Part shown: positions 1 through 7,636 of the stretch, piece after piece | Layout of the letters: each line of letters starts with the position of its first letter | Position numbering within the stretch: position 1 is the first letter of the stretch | Origin: Mesorhizobium erdmanii USDA 3471 | Lineage (GTDB): Bacteria; Pseudomonadota; Alphaproteobacteria; Rhizobiales; Rhizobiaceae | Reading direction: 5' to 3' | NCBI RefSeq assembly: GCF_000472705.1 | Contig: NZ_AXAE01000005.1 | Span: forward strand, 1 to 64,000 | DNA length: 64,000 bases | The notes under the pieces: generated by a model | Database searches by the model: none | Told to the model about the DNA's origin: nothing | What the model saw: the letters and a program-made list of their open reading frames with translations, nothing else | Translations under genes and position numbers: made by a program

Positions 1-177
1 CGACAGCGCTTGCTTGCGCTCTTGCGCGAACAGCGAGAACTCCGTCGCATTGGTCGCGCCGCACAGGCTCGCCGCGATCATCATCACGATCAGATCACCG
101 AGCCGGTGCGTGGCGTTGGCAGCACGCGGATCAGGAACCGAGCCGAAATAGCTCTCAAGGCTGGAAATGGCAGTCAC
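1..177 (-). CDS. ISAs1-family transposase, N-terminal part (cut by window edge)
   Basis: The minus strand reads from GTG at 177 to the window edge as an N-terminus resembling the ISAs1 transposase-associated domain: a short helix with SYFGSVPDPRAAN, then LGDLIVMMIAASLCGATNA and FSLFAQERKQAL. The PDPR element followed by a hydrophobic LLCGA-like stretch is typical of that family, which moves ISAs1/H-repeat elements by a DDE mechanism. An in-frame TGA lies two codons upstream of the GTG, so this is the 5' end. A GAGGA lies directly against the start codon, which is unusually close. The catalytic DDE part is outside the window, so it is not known whether the copy is intact. I could not identify a terminal inverted repeat. 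Confidence 0.75.
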   Translation of the reverse strand, partial: MTAISSLESYFGSVPDPRAANATHRLGDLIVMMIAASLCGATNATEFSLFAQERKQALS

Positions 178-251
178 TCCTCAGTGGACTGCCTTCCCAA
201 AGAATCCCTTCTCACACCAACTTCAAGCGCAAAATCGCCATATGCGATTCC

Positions 252-396
252 CCTGCCCCTCGGGGGGAGATGGCCGGCAGGCCAGAGGGGGTCGGTTCGA
301 CGGGACGCGACCTCCTGCCGCCGAAGAAGGTTGGCGCCCAGTCGAACCGACCCCCTCTGTCGCCTTCGGCGACATCTCCCCCTCGAGGGGGGAGAT
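252..396. repeat. Palindromic intergenic element (copy 1)
   Basis: A large imperfect inverted repeat fills the gap between the transposase and the first phage gene. The left arm contains AGAGGGGGTCGGTTCGAC (about 284-301) and the right arm its reverse complement (about 341-358). Outside these arms are runs of the type CTCGGGGGGAGATG and CATCTCCCCCTCGAGG. The element at 28827-28985 uses the same vocabulary (CCCCCTCTGTC, CATCTCCCCC). This marks a dispersed, non-coding repeat family of the kind common between genes in Mesorhizobium. Open frames across it should not be called as genes. Confidence 0.75.
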
Positions 397-422
397 CACA
401 CTCCTCACAAGGACAACCCACA

Positions 423-1091
423 ATGACATCCCCCCATGCCGAAACCCTCGGCAGGGCGCGGACGGCTGCCGAATTCGCGGCCGTCATCGCCTTGCTCGAC
501 ACCGACCTCAACGACGCGCTCGCTCGCAAAAGCGCCCTGGCGCAAGCCGAGGACCGCGCGGTCTTTGGCGACGGCGACCTCGCCGCCGCGCGTGCCGCGC
601 TGGACGACTGCAACGACGAGATCGCGCTGCTCGAAAAAACCATCGACGCCGCCGGCAAGCGCCGCGCGGAGCTTGCGCGGGGCGAAGCCCGCGCCGACAT
701 CGCAGCCCTTGGCGAGGAGATCAAAGCCAGGGCGGCAATGCTTGGCGGGCGCTGGCGCGGCGTCCATCGGCTGGTCGAGCAGCTGCGCCAGGAATTGTTC
801 GAGGCCGATGCGCTCGCCCGTGGCATCGCCACCGCCAACGGTCTGTTCGACGCCGCCGGCGTCAGCGAGCTGAAGGTGAACCTGACCGCCACGCGCCGCG
901 CCGCCATGGCCGGTCTGCGGGCCGCCGCGCCCGCCCGGCTCAGCCGGCCGGCGCTGCAGGCCGACAAGCTGCTTTTGTCCTTCCTCAGCCCCGGCGGCGC
1001 GCTCGACCCGCGCCCGCCGCTCGGCGCGCCCGTGGACGGCGTCAAAAGCAAATTCATTCCCGCAAGCACCTCCTTTAGCGAACGAGGCTGA
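423..1091 (+). CDS. Phage hypothetical protein, Ala-rich coiled coil
   Basis: A 222-aa, alanine- and arginine-rich protein lying directly before the gp14-like core gene (3-nt gap). The ATG at 423 is chosen because the longer open frame upstream runs through the palindromic repeat. Most of the chain is predicted helical with heptad-like spacing, for example around residues 45-95. The C-terminus is proline-rich and ends KFIPASTSFSERG. No family is recognised. Position and strand place it in the virion-structure block of the prophage, so it may be a small structural or scaffold-like protein, but that is inference from neighbours only. Confidence 0.65.
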   Translation: MTSPHAETLGRARTAAEFAAVIALLDTDLNDALARKSALAQAEDRAVFGDGDLAAARAALDDCNDEIALLEKTIDAAGKRRAELARGEARADIAALGEEIKARAAMLGGRWRGVHRLVEQLRQELFEADALARGIATANGLFDAAGVSELKVNLTATRRAAMAGLRAAAPARLSRPALQADKLLLSFLSPGGALDPRPPLGAPVDGVKSKFIPASTSFSERG

Positions 1092-1094
1092 GCC

Positions 1095-1613
1095 ATGTGT
1101 ACACTTGCCCTTATCGGCACGGTTCTTTCGGTCGGCGGCGCGTTGGTCGAAGGCCAGCAGCAGAAGCAGATGGCCGACTATCAGGCCAAAGCCTACGAGC
1201 AGCAGGCGCGGGCCGAGGCGCAAAGCGCCGCCTTCGAGCAGGGCCAGGAGCGCCACAAGCAGGACCTGCTGCAGGCTCAGGCGCGTGCCCAGGCCGGCGC
1301 CTCCGGCGCCGGTATTGCCGGCTCGCCGACCGAGGTGCTGGCGGCAAACGCCAGGCAGGGCCAACTCGACATCAAGGCGATCCAGTACGGATCGCAGTTG
1401 CGCCAGAACGGTCTCAACACCCAGGCCGCCATCTCGCGCTTTTCCGGCAAGCAGGCGGTGACGGCGTCGATCTTCAACGCAGGCAATTCGCTCGTTGGCG
1501 GCCTCTCCAAAATCTACGGCCCGACGACGGGCACGACAACAACCACGATGCCTGCGCGGTCCGTGATCTTCGGCAGCTCGTCGATCCGCGCACCCTGGGC
1601 AGGGAACAATTAA
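1095..1613 (+). CDS. T7 gp14-like internal virion (core) protein
   Basis: A 172-aa protein with a short hydrophobic N-terminus (LALIGTVLSVGGALV), a long Gln/Ala helix (residues about 20-75) and a central GASGAGIAGSPTEVLAANA motif. This arrangement matches the small core protein of podoviruses (T7 gp14 family), which sits in the capsid and is ejected into the cell envelope at the start of infection to help form the DNA channel. The following gene starts immediately after the stop (AATTAAATGG), as expected for adjacent ejection-protein genes. The identification rests on composition, length and gene order, so it is good but not certain. Confidence 0.75.
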   Translation: MCTLALIGTVLSVGGALVEGQQQKQMADYQAKAYEQQARAEAQSAAFEQGQERHKQDLLQAQARAQAGASGAGIAGSPTEVLAANARQGQLDIKAIQYGSQLRQNGLNTQAAISRFSGKQAVTASIFNAGNSLVGGLSKIYGPTTGTTTTTMPARSVIFGSSSIRAPWAGNN

Positions 1614-4019
1614 ATGGCGACCATTCCTCTCCAGCTTGCCCAGCGCCGGCTCGATACCGGCAACGCGCCGCAATATCCGCGGGGATCGCCGATCGGCGGC
1701 GCCATGCAAGGGCTGGGCGATCACCTTTCCGCTGTCGCCGAGCGCTACCAGCAGATGAGGGATCAGCAGGAGGCCTTCGACGCCGAGCTGAAGCGCCGCC
1801 AGTTCAACGGGCAGATCGCGCAAGCGGAAGACGAGGTGGCGGCGAACGCGCCGGCCGATGGCGCCGGCCTGCATGAGACGATGTACGGCCAGGTCGACCC
1901 GCTCAGCGGCCGGGTGGTCAAGACCGGGCTGTTCGACATGCTGTTCGACAAGTTCTTGCCGACCATGCCCGAAAGCCAGCGCGCCAACTTCGCCAGACAG
2001 AAGGAACCGATTCGCGCGGTTGGCACACGGCGCTTGGCGCAGCGGCAGAAGGCGCAGCGCGACGACTATGAGCTGGCCGAGTGGACCAAGGTCGACACCA
2101 TGTCGACCAGCGCCATCGCAAACAGCGATCCGGACGATACCGCGAACTTCGAGGCGATCCGGCAGAGCGGATCCGACCTGATCGGCAAGATCGGCAATCC
2201 GCTCATCAGGCAAGCGGCGGAAGCCGCCTGGCGCACCAACACGGCCAAGGCGCTGGCGCAGGCGATGATTGCCAAGGACCCGAAGCGGGCCGCCGAGATG
2301 CTGGGTGCGGCGCAGGGTCGGACGAAGGACGATACAGCTGAGCCAGTGGGTGGCCGGCAAGAAGCCGGTGCGAGTGGCGAGAACGAGACGGCCAGCGCTT
2401 CGGATAGCACGGCGACGGCTCCTTTGAATGCCGGCTCCAGAGCACCGGCACCAGCGGCCGACAGAACCGCCGTCCTGGCGGCAGCTCCATGGATTGCCGA
2501 CCTGCCGCAGAACGATCTGCAGGTTCTCGGCCAGAAGGCCCAGGTCGCGATGACGGCGCAGCTCTTCGATGCGCGCACCGATGTCCAACTCGCTCATCAG
2601 AATGCGCCGGATGCCCTCATGTACACCGGCTCCTACTCCGGTAGGAGACCGGATGATGCAGACTTCGCCGCAGTCTATGGCGTGGAGGAGGGCGGTAAAC
2701 AATCTCTGGATCTCGAACGGACGTTCAAGGTCGGCCACCAGGCATTCGACATGGTCAGGATGCCGAAAGATGCCATCGAGGCAAAAGTGCTCGCTGCCAA
2801 GCCCAAGCCGGGCAGCGCCACTCCGGAGCAGGATCAGGCAGAGTTTGACACAACAGCGGCCGCCGCCAGGCAGGTTTTGCAAGCCCGTGCCGCCGCTCCC
2901 GCCGACTTTGTTCGCAAAATCGACCCGACGGGGGATGCAAACTGGAATGCGGTATCGACCGAGGACAGCTACGACCCGGCTGCATACCAAAAAGCAATCG
3001 CCCGCTCGGTCGCGGTGCAGCTGCAGCTTGGAATCAAGCAAGTCCAGCCGCTGCCGCCATCTGTCGTCAAGAGCATCGTCGACACGTTGAACGACGAGAA
3101 GATCCCGCAACGCGAGCGGGATGACGTGCTGGAGGATTTGTTCGCGGGCACGTCCGATCGAGGTGTTCTGGCAGCCATGGCGCTGCAACTGAGCGACGAG
3201 AACCTGTCTCGCATAGCGCGAAGCATTGCGAACAGCGCAATTCCTGTATCCGCGGAGGAACGTGTCAACCGAAATCTGGCCGCCTTCGATGTCTTGCCCG
3301 CGCCCCTGAAGGCGCTCGTAGCGCTCAATGACACCGTCCGCCTGATGGCGGACGGAGCGACATTTGGGTACGCCGACAAATTCGCTGCCACCATGAATTC
3401 GCTGGCCCAGGGCAGCAGTTACGAGGACGAACTCGCCGTTCAACGTGCCGGGACACAGGATGCGAGAGACCGGGCTGGGTCCGCAGGGACCGCTGCGGAG
3501 ATGCTTGGCGCATATGTGAGCGGCAGCGGCCTTGGAAATGCGGGCATCACGCTCACAGGCCGGTTCGGCACAGCTACGATGGAGGGCTTGTCCGGCATCC
3601 TTGCTCGCGCAGGTCTTATGGGCGTCGAGGGTGCGGCTTATGGCGGCGTCGAAGCGACCGGTCGTGATGAGCCGATCGGCAGCGGTATGGCTTCCGGCGC
3701 GCTGTGGGGAGCCGGCACTCAGTTCTTCAAGGAAAAGTCAACGGCGATTCACGACGAGTTGCCAGGCTGGCTCGGAGGCCGCTCCAAGTCTCTTCGTAAG
3801 AAATGGGAAGTGGAATACAATCTCGATTGGCCTATAGACCCTGACACGGGCCGCAACATGCACGTTCATCACAAGCGTCCTCGATCTGAAGGCGGGACAG
3901 ATGATGTGTGGAACTTGGAACCTCTCAGTCAAGCCGATCACGTTAAACATCACATGGAACGGGGCGATTACAAGAGGTGGGGCGCCTTGGGCAAGGGTAG
4001 AAGGAAACCAAAGCCGTGA
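1614..4019 (+). CDS. Internal virion/ejection protein with C-terminal HNH nuclease toxin domain
   Basis: An 801-aa protein. Residues 1 to about 240 are helical, like the larger ejection proteins of podoviruses. A low-complexity Ala/Ser/Glu linker follows (about 235-290). Residues about 560-710 are glycine-rich and hydrophobic (ADGATFGYADKFAATMNSL, then several small-residue helices), a type often seen before a swappable C-terminal domain. The last 60 residues carry an HNH-type signature: HVHHKRPRSEGGT (HH at 752-753), N767, H776 and HH 779-780. This is predicted to cut nucleic acid. The stop codon overlaps the GTG of the next gene (GTGA), an arrangement typical of toxin and immunity genes. 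Base composition drops toward AT near the 3' end, consistent with a transferred C-terminal cassette. A purely structural or DNA-processing role for the HNH domain cannot be excluded. Confidence 0.78.
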   Translation: MATIPLQLAQRRLDTGNAPQYPRGSPIGGAMQGLGDHLSAVAERYQQMRDQQEAFDAELKRRQFNGQIAQAEDEVAANAPADGAGLHETMYGQVDPLSGRVVKTGLFDMLFDKFLPTMPESQRANFARQKEPIRAVGTRRLAQRQKAQRDDYELAEWTKVDTMSTSAIANSDPDDTANFEAIRQSGSDLIGKIGNPLIRQAAEAAWRTNTAKALAQAMIAKDPKRAAEMLGAAQGRTKDDTAEPVGGRQEAGASGENETASASDSTATAPLNAGSRAPAPAADRTAVLAAAPWIADLPQNDLQVLGQKAQVAMTAQLFDARTDVQLAHQNAPDALMYTGSYSGRRPDDADFAAVYGVEEGGKQSLDLERTFKVGHQAFDMVRMPKDAIEAKVLAAKPKPGSATPEQDQAEFDTTAAAARQVLQARAAAPADFVRKIDPTGDANWNAVSTEDSYDPAAYQKAIARSVAVQLQLGIKQVQPLPPSVVKSIVDTLNDEKIPQRERDDVLEDLFAGTSDRGVLAAMALQLSDENLSRIARSIANSAIPVSAEERVNRNLAAFDVLPAPLKALVALNDTVRLMADGATFGYADKFAATMNSLAQGSSYEDELAVQRAGTQDARDRAGSAGTAAEMLGAYVSGSGLGNAGITLTGRFGTATMEGLSGILARAGLMGVEGAAYGGVEATGRDEPIGSGMASGALWGAGTQFFKEKSTAIHDELPGWLGGRSKSLRKKWEVEYNLDWPIDPDTGRNMHVHHKRPRSEGGTDDVWNLEPLSQADHVKHHMERGDYKRWGALGKGRRKPKP

Positions 4020-4495
4020 TAAAAGATGTCGAAGACGCCAGCCCTGATCTGAGTAAGGTTAGGCTGTTGGCACCTGGCAATCTACGAGGCAGTGTCGAAT
4101 TCAAGGATGCCCGGCGTCGGGCCCGTACGTATCTGGAGTCTCATAGCTGGGTTTCAGCTATCCGTGGAGAATATCTCGGATATCGCCTCGACGGCGTCAT
4201 TTACATATTTCTCTTTAATTTTATGCCAGCCAAGCCGGACGTGCCATATTGGGTATGGGTAATTGTTGGTGATGTGCCTTCGGCCTATATAGACTGCGAT
4301 TATGGAAAGACGCCCTATCTTGCGTTAGATGGCTATATTGGTGCTATGGAAGAATGGGTCGAAGCCGCCCGGGAGGGAAAGCCCGTCGATAATATTATCC
4401 CTGTCAATGTCCCGGCTACTCCTGAGTACGCCGAAATGCTGGGTGGACGCCTCAGATTCCTCAATGACAACGTTCTTCCGTTACTTCGAAAGTAA
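4016..4495 (+). CDS. Candidate immunity protein to the HNH toxin
   Basis: A 159-aa acidic, probably cytoplasmic protein with no signal peptide. It starts at GTG 4016 inside the stop codon of the HNH-domain protein (GTGA overlap), so the two should be translationally coupled. Recognisable stretches are SPDLSKVRLLAP near the N-terminus, YLESHSWVSAI, VWVIVGDVPSAYIDC, and EMLGGRLRFLNDNVLP at the end. I do not recognise a named family. The immunity role is inferred from the overlap, the size, the low GC relative to the structural genes, and a decayed relative placed identically behind a second toxin tail at 4586. Confidence 0.65.
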   Translation: MIKDVEDASPDLSKVRLLAPGNLRGSVEFKDARRRARTYLESHSWVSAIRGEYLGYRLDGVIYIFLFNFMPAKPDVPYWVWVIVGDVPSAYIDCDYGKTPYLALDGYIGAMEEWVEAAREGKPVDNIIPVNVPATPEYAEMLGGRLRFLNDNVLPLLRK

Positions 4496-4496
4496 T

Positions 4497-4589
4497 TTCG
4501 GACGGCATCACAAGGAAGCTGGGGATTTTCAGCGCTGGGCTAGGAGACGATGGCGCCAGAAAAAAATCAATATTGGGGAAACATCGTGA
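4497..4589 (+). pseudogene. Orphan 3' end of a second HNH-type toxin
   Basis: Immediately after the immunity stop, one frame reads FGRHHKEAGDFQRW, then a basic tail (ARRRWRQKKINIGETS) and a TGA at 4587-4589. This parallels the end of the 801-aa toxin, VKHHMERGDYKRW plus a basic tail; HH, E, GD and RW line up without gaps. No start codon or N-terminal domain belongs to it. Its stop overlaps a GTG (GTGA at 4586-4589) exactly as in the intact pair. It is best read as the leftover C-terminal tip of a displaced toxin module. Confidence 0.7.
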
Positions 4590-4804
4590 ACGCAGTTACA
4601 CCAGACCTCAATAAAGTTAGTCGTTTGCCGCTGGCTGCCGACGATCCTGACTCGGGGGATGATATTGATGCAGCTCTGATGGAATCCCATCAATACCTTC
4701 GGTCTTATAAATGGAGGAAAAGCTTGGGACCCCAAATATACCATCAAACAAAACATCTGCCTCACGGGACGAGGATTAACAAGGTAACGATCGGAGATCG
4801 GTAG
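4586..4804 (+). pseudogene. Decayed second immunity gene, apparently chimeric
   Basis: From GTG 4586 a 72-aa frame opens with VTPDLNKVSRLPLAADD and QYLRSYKW. This aligns with SPDLSKVRLLAP and TYLESHSW in the intact immunity protein, which is 159 aa, so this copy is truncated by half. After about residue 48 the similarity ends and the tail reads KHLPHGTRINKVTIGDR. That resembles the tail of the next gene (RDLPPGTPINIKGE) rather than the first immunity protein. A deletion that joined the front of one immunity gene to the back of another would explain this. It could still be expressed, but is unlikely to fold as the parent does. Confidence 0.6.
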
Positions 4805-4858
4805 TGCTTTCAAAATTTCGACAGAGTTTTTTCGCGGATACTGATCGTAAACCTGAGG

Positions 4859-5416
4859 TTGTCCGTAGTCGACACGGGCGTGCCAAGCCTGAATGAACTG
4901 CTTTCCAGTTTTGGCGGCGTCTCGTTCAACCACGGTCTCTACCGCATTGTCGGGGCTAAGGATTTGCCTGCTTGGAGTGACAGAATCACGCGGGGATTCC
5001 CCGCATTTGCGGGACGAATTACCAGTTTTGGATACGACTGGCTGGGAAGAACATTCGCGGTCGATACTAAAACAACCGAGGAAGGCGAGCCCGGCGTCGT
5101 GATGTTCGAACCTGGTACGGGTCAAGCGCTTCAAATACCGGCCAATGTCCAGACTTTCCATGAAGTTGAGTTGCAGGATTACGAGGATGCGGCGTTGGCT
5201 TCAAATTTCTATAAGGCGTGGCGTGGGAGTGGCGGTGCCGCCCCAACCTATGACCAATGCATCGGCTACAACGTTCCGCTCTTCCTGGGCGGGAAAGATG
5301 AAAGTGAGAATTTGGAGCTCACAGATTTGGAGGTCTATTGGCATATTGTTGGCCAACTCATCGCTAAGGCAAGAGACTTACCTCCGGGAACACCAATTAA
5401 CATCAAAGGTGAGTGA
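4859..5416 (+). CDS. Tdi1/DUF1851-type immunity protein, start unclear
   Basis: A protein of about 185 aa whose body matches the DUF1851 (T6SS immunity Tdi1 C-terminal) family: LLSSFGGVSFNHGLYRIV, GFPAFAGRITSFGYDWLGR, VMFEPGTGQALQIPAN, then CIGYNVPLFLGGKDESENLE and VYWHIVGQL. Family members protect against DNase effectors. The frame is open from the stop at 4802-4804 but has no ATG or GTG before TTG 4859, which has only an adjacent AGG as a possible ribosome site. It is therefore either a weak TTG start or a 5'-truncated gene. No cognate toxin lies next to it, so it is an orphan immunity gene in the array. Confidence 0.72.
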   Translation: MSVVDTGVPSLNELLSSFGGVSFNHGLYRIVGAKDLPAWSDRITRGFPAFAGRITSFGYDWLGRTFAVDTKTTEEGEPGVVMFEPGTGQALQIPANVQTFHEVELQDYEDAALASNFYKAWRGSGGAAPTYDQCIGYNVPLFLGGKDESENLELTDLEVYWHIVGQLIAKARDLPPGTPINIKGE

Positions 5417-5776
5417 ATCTTGCGTGCAACTAGAAATTGTGATACGATGATGAGATCCATCCATTGATTGAAAAGAAGAAGTTACCAGAACTACGGTAAC
5501 GGTGCGTTTTATCAGTCGCGCCCTAATGTTGCGCTCTCAGCGCAATTCCCGAAGACGAATGATTGCTGCGAATGCGGCAAACAAGATGCCAGTTTCACTG
5601 TCTATTCTGAGTATATACCGGTCGGCGCGTGAGCGCTTCGTTGGAGACAACTCCATGGCGTCCGCGAAGCGTAAGCGGCCACGCGACCTGCGCAGGCATA
5701 TCAAATAGGCTGAGGCTAGCCAGCCAACGCACTGATCCCAAATTCCTTTCAAGCCTCGCTTTCGCGAGGCTTTTTT
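5417..5776 (+). terminator. Gene-free stretch ending in a rho-independent terminator
   Basis: No convincing gene lies between 5417 and 5791. The stretch is lower in GC than its surroundings. At its end, GCCTCGC (5753-5759) and GCGAGGC (5764-5770) form a perfect 7-bp stem with a 4-nt loop followed by six T residues (5771-5776). This closes transcription of the toxin/immunity array just before the tail-fibre gene, which must therefore have its own promoter or depend on read-through. Confidence 0.85.
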
Positions 5777-5791
5777 CATGGAGCAAGCCTT

Positions 5792-7636
5792 ATGGCCCGA
5801 CCTGCAACTGCCGCCGTTCGCCTGTTGACCGGCGAACGCGAACCCTGCCGCGTGGCGACCTCGGCGGACAAGGTCCTCTACGGGCTGCAGGTGATCGACA
5901 CCATACAGCTCGAAGTCGGTGATCGCGTCCTGGTGAAAGCCCAGACCGATGCGCGCCAGAACGGCATCTATTCGGCAAGCGAGGGCCAGTGGTTCCGCGC
6001 TGCCGACGCTCGTACCTCGCGCGCCATGCAGAAGGGGACGACAGTCCCCATTCAGGCAGGCGGGATAAGTGCCGGCATGGTCTATTCATTCCAGACCGAC
6101 GGGCCGGTGGTCGGCACCGACAACATCACGCTCTCGCTTTACCTGTCCGAAGACACGTTGGGCGATGCGCAAGCAGCTGCGACGGCCGCGGCCGGCAGCG
6201 CTTCCGCCGCCGCCGGATCGGCCACTGCCGCGTCGGTGAGCGCGACCAATGCCGCGACATCGGCCACTGCCGCATCCGGATCAGCCGCGGCGGCTTCCAG
6301 CTCGGCGTCGACGGCGGCAACGTCGGCCACCAATGCAGGTACCTCGGCAAGTGCCGCGTCCGGCTCCGCCTCGGGCGCCGCGACCAGCGCCACCAATGCC
6401 GGCAATTCGGCCACGGCGGCGGCCGGCTCGGCGAGTGCGGCCTCGGGCTCGGCCACGGCGGCGTCGACCTCGGCGACCAACGCCGCAACCGCCGCCACCA
6501 ATGCCGCGGCATCGGCCACGGCGGCGGCAAATTCGGTGACGGCGCTGAGCTACACGTTTTCGACGACGACCATCGATGCCGATCCCGGCAGCGGCACCTT
6601 GCGGCTGAACAACGCCACCGCTGCCTCGGCCAGCGCTGCCTATGTCGATAATCTCGACGCCGGCGGTGTTGCGGTAACCGGCATTCTCGACACGTTCGAC
6701 GACAGCACCAACACGATCAAGGGCCAGCTGACGCTGCGCTCAAAGGCTTCCGCCGCCGTCTCCTATGTTTACAACGTCACCGGCGCGGTGGTGGACGGCA
6801 GCGGCTACCGCAAGCTGACGCTCGCCTATGTCAGCGGCGCCGGCTCTTTGCCGACGGCGGCAAGTGGTATCTGGCTGATGTTTGACCGGGCCGGCGACAA
6901 GGGGGCGGATGGGCTGGGGGCGGGTGATTTCACCGGGCCGGCTTCTTCGGTGGCCGACAATATCGTGACCTTTGCCGGAACAACGGGGAAGATGGGTAAG
7001 GATAGCGGCATCAAGGCGACTGATCTGATTGCCGGCCCGGCCTCCGCGGTTGCTGACAACATCGCCACGTTCAACGGGACTACGGGCAAGATCGCCAAGG
7101 ACAGCGGCGTCGCAGTGTCCAGTCTGGCGCCTAAGGCCAGCCCTACGTTTACAGGCACACCAGCCGCGCCGACAGCCGCGCCTGGGACGAACACGACGCA
7201 AGTGGCGACGACGGGATTCGTAAAGGCTGCGATCGATGTCGTGCTGGGTGGCGTGTCGGCGGCATTTGATACCTTGTCGGAAATCGTCGCGTCGATGGTG
7301 CGCAAGGATGCGGACACGACTTTGACCGCAGGATATTTCGGAATCGATGTTTCGGATGGCGTGAAGTCGAGCGGTGCCTATACGCCTTCGCCGGCTGGCG
7401 GCAACTTTCGTTCTGCGACCAACAACGGTGCTCATACCCTGGCCGCCCCCTCGGCTTCGGGCTCCTATTCCATGGTGATCGATTACACGAACGGCGCTTC
7501 GGCCGGCGCTATCACAATTTCGGGATTCACCAAGATTACTGGCGATGCTTTCACAACGACCAACGCGAGCAAGTTTCGACTGTTCATCTCGAAAGGGCAG
7601 GGAGGCACCCATCTTCACGTGCAGGCACTGCAATGA
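5792..7636 (+). CDS. Phage tail fibre protein with Ala/Ser repeat shaft
   Basis: A 614-aa protein. Residues 1-110 resemble the N-terminal domain found on many phage fibre proteins (GDRVLVKAQTDARQNGIY, WFRAADA). Residues about 125-250 are a shaft of tandem A/S/T/N/G heptad-like units such as SATNAATSATAASGS, coiled-coil forming. Repeated EVADNI-like units follow (ASSVADNIVTFAGTTGKMGK and ASAVADNIATFNGTTGKIAK). Next is a collar-type motif, SPTFTGTPAAPTAAPGTN with QVATTGFV, and then a C-terminal beta-rich tip. It likely binds the host surface. The coding repeat DNA (about 6160-6540) is GC-rich and prone to slippage. The next gene overlaps by 4 nt. Confidence 0.8.
   Translation: MARPATAAVRLLTGEREPCRVATSADKVLYGLQVIDTIQLEVGDRVLVKAQTDARQNGIYSASEGQWFRAADARTSRAMQKGTTVPIQAGGISAGMVYSFQTDGPVVGTDNITLSLYLSEDTLGDAQAAATAAAGSASAAAGSATAASVSATNAATSATAASGSAAAASSSASTAATSATNAGTSASAASGSASGAATSATNAGNSATAAAGSASAASGSATAASTSATNAATAATNAAASATAAANSVTALSYTFSTTTIDADPGSGTLRLNNATAASASAAYVDNLDAGGVAVTGILDTFDDSTNTIKGQLTLRSKASAAVSYVYNVTGAVVDGSGYRKLTLAYVSGAGSLPTAASGIWLMFDRAGDKGADGLGAGDFTGPASSVADNIVTFAGTTGKMGKDSGIKATDLIAGPASAVADNIATFNGTTGKIAKDSGVAVSSLAPKASPTFTGTPAAPTAAPGTNTTQVATTGFVKAAIDVVLGGVSAAFDTLSEIVASMVRKDADTTLTAGYFGIDVSDGVKSSGAYTPSPAGGNFRSATNNGAHTLAAPSASGSYSMVIDYTNGASAGAITISGFTKITGDAFTTTNASKFRLFISKGQGGTHLHVQALQ

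Noticed and set aside
405..3443. A 1012-aa minus-strand open frame
   Set aside because: It is the shadow of the plus-strand virion genes; its composition is Arg/Gly/His-rich and it has no ribosome site or domain.
5502..5708. A 68-aa plus-strand frame between the immunity array and the tail fibre
   Set aside because: No ribosome site, no family resemblance, and it overlaps an equal minus-strand frame; treated as non-coding.
6160..6540. Tandem repeats in the tail-fibre gene that look like a repeat array
   Set aside because: They are in-frame codons for Ala/Ser/Thr/Asn units without spacers, so this is a protein shaft, not a CRISPR array.
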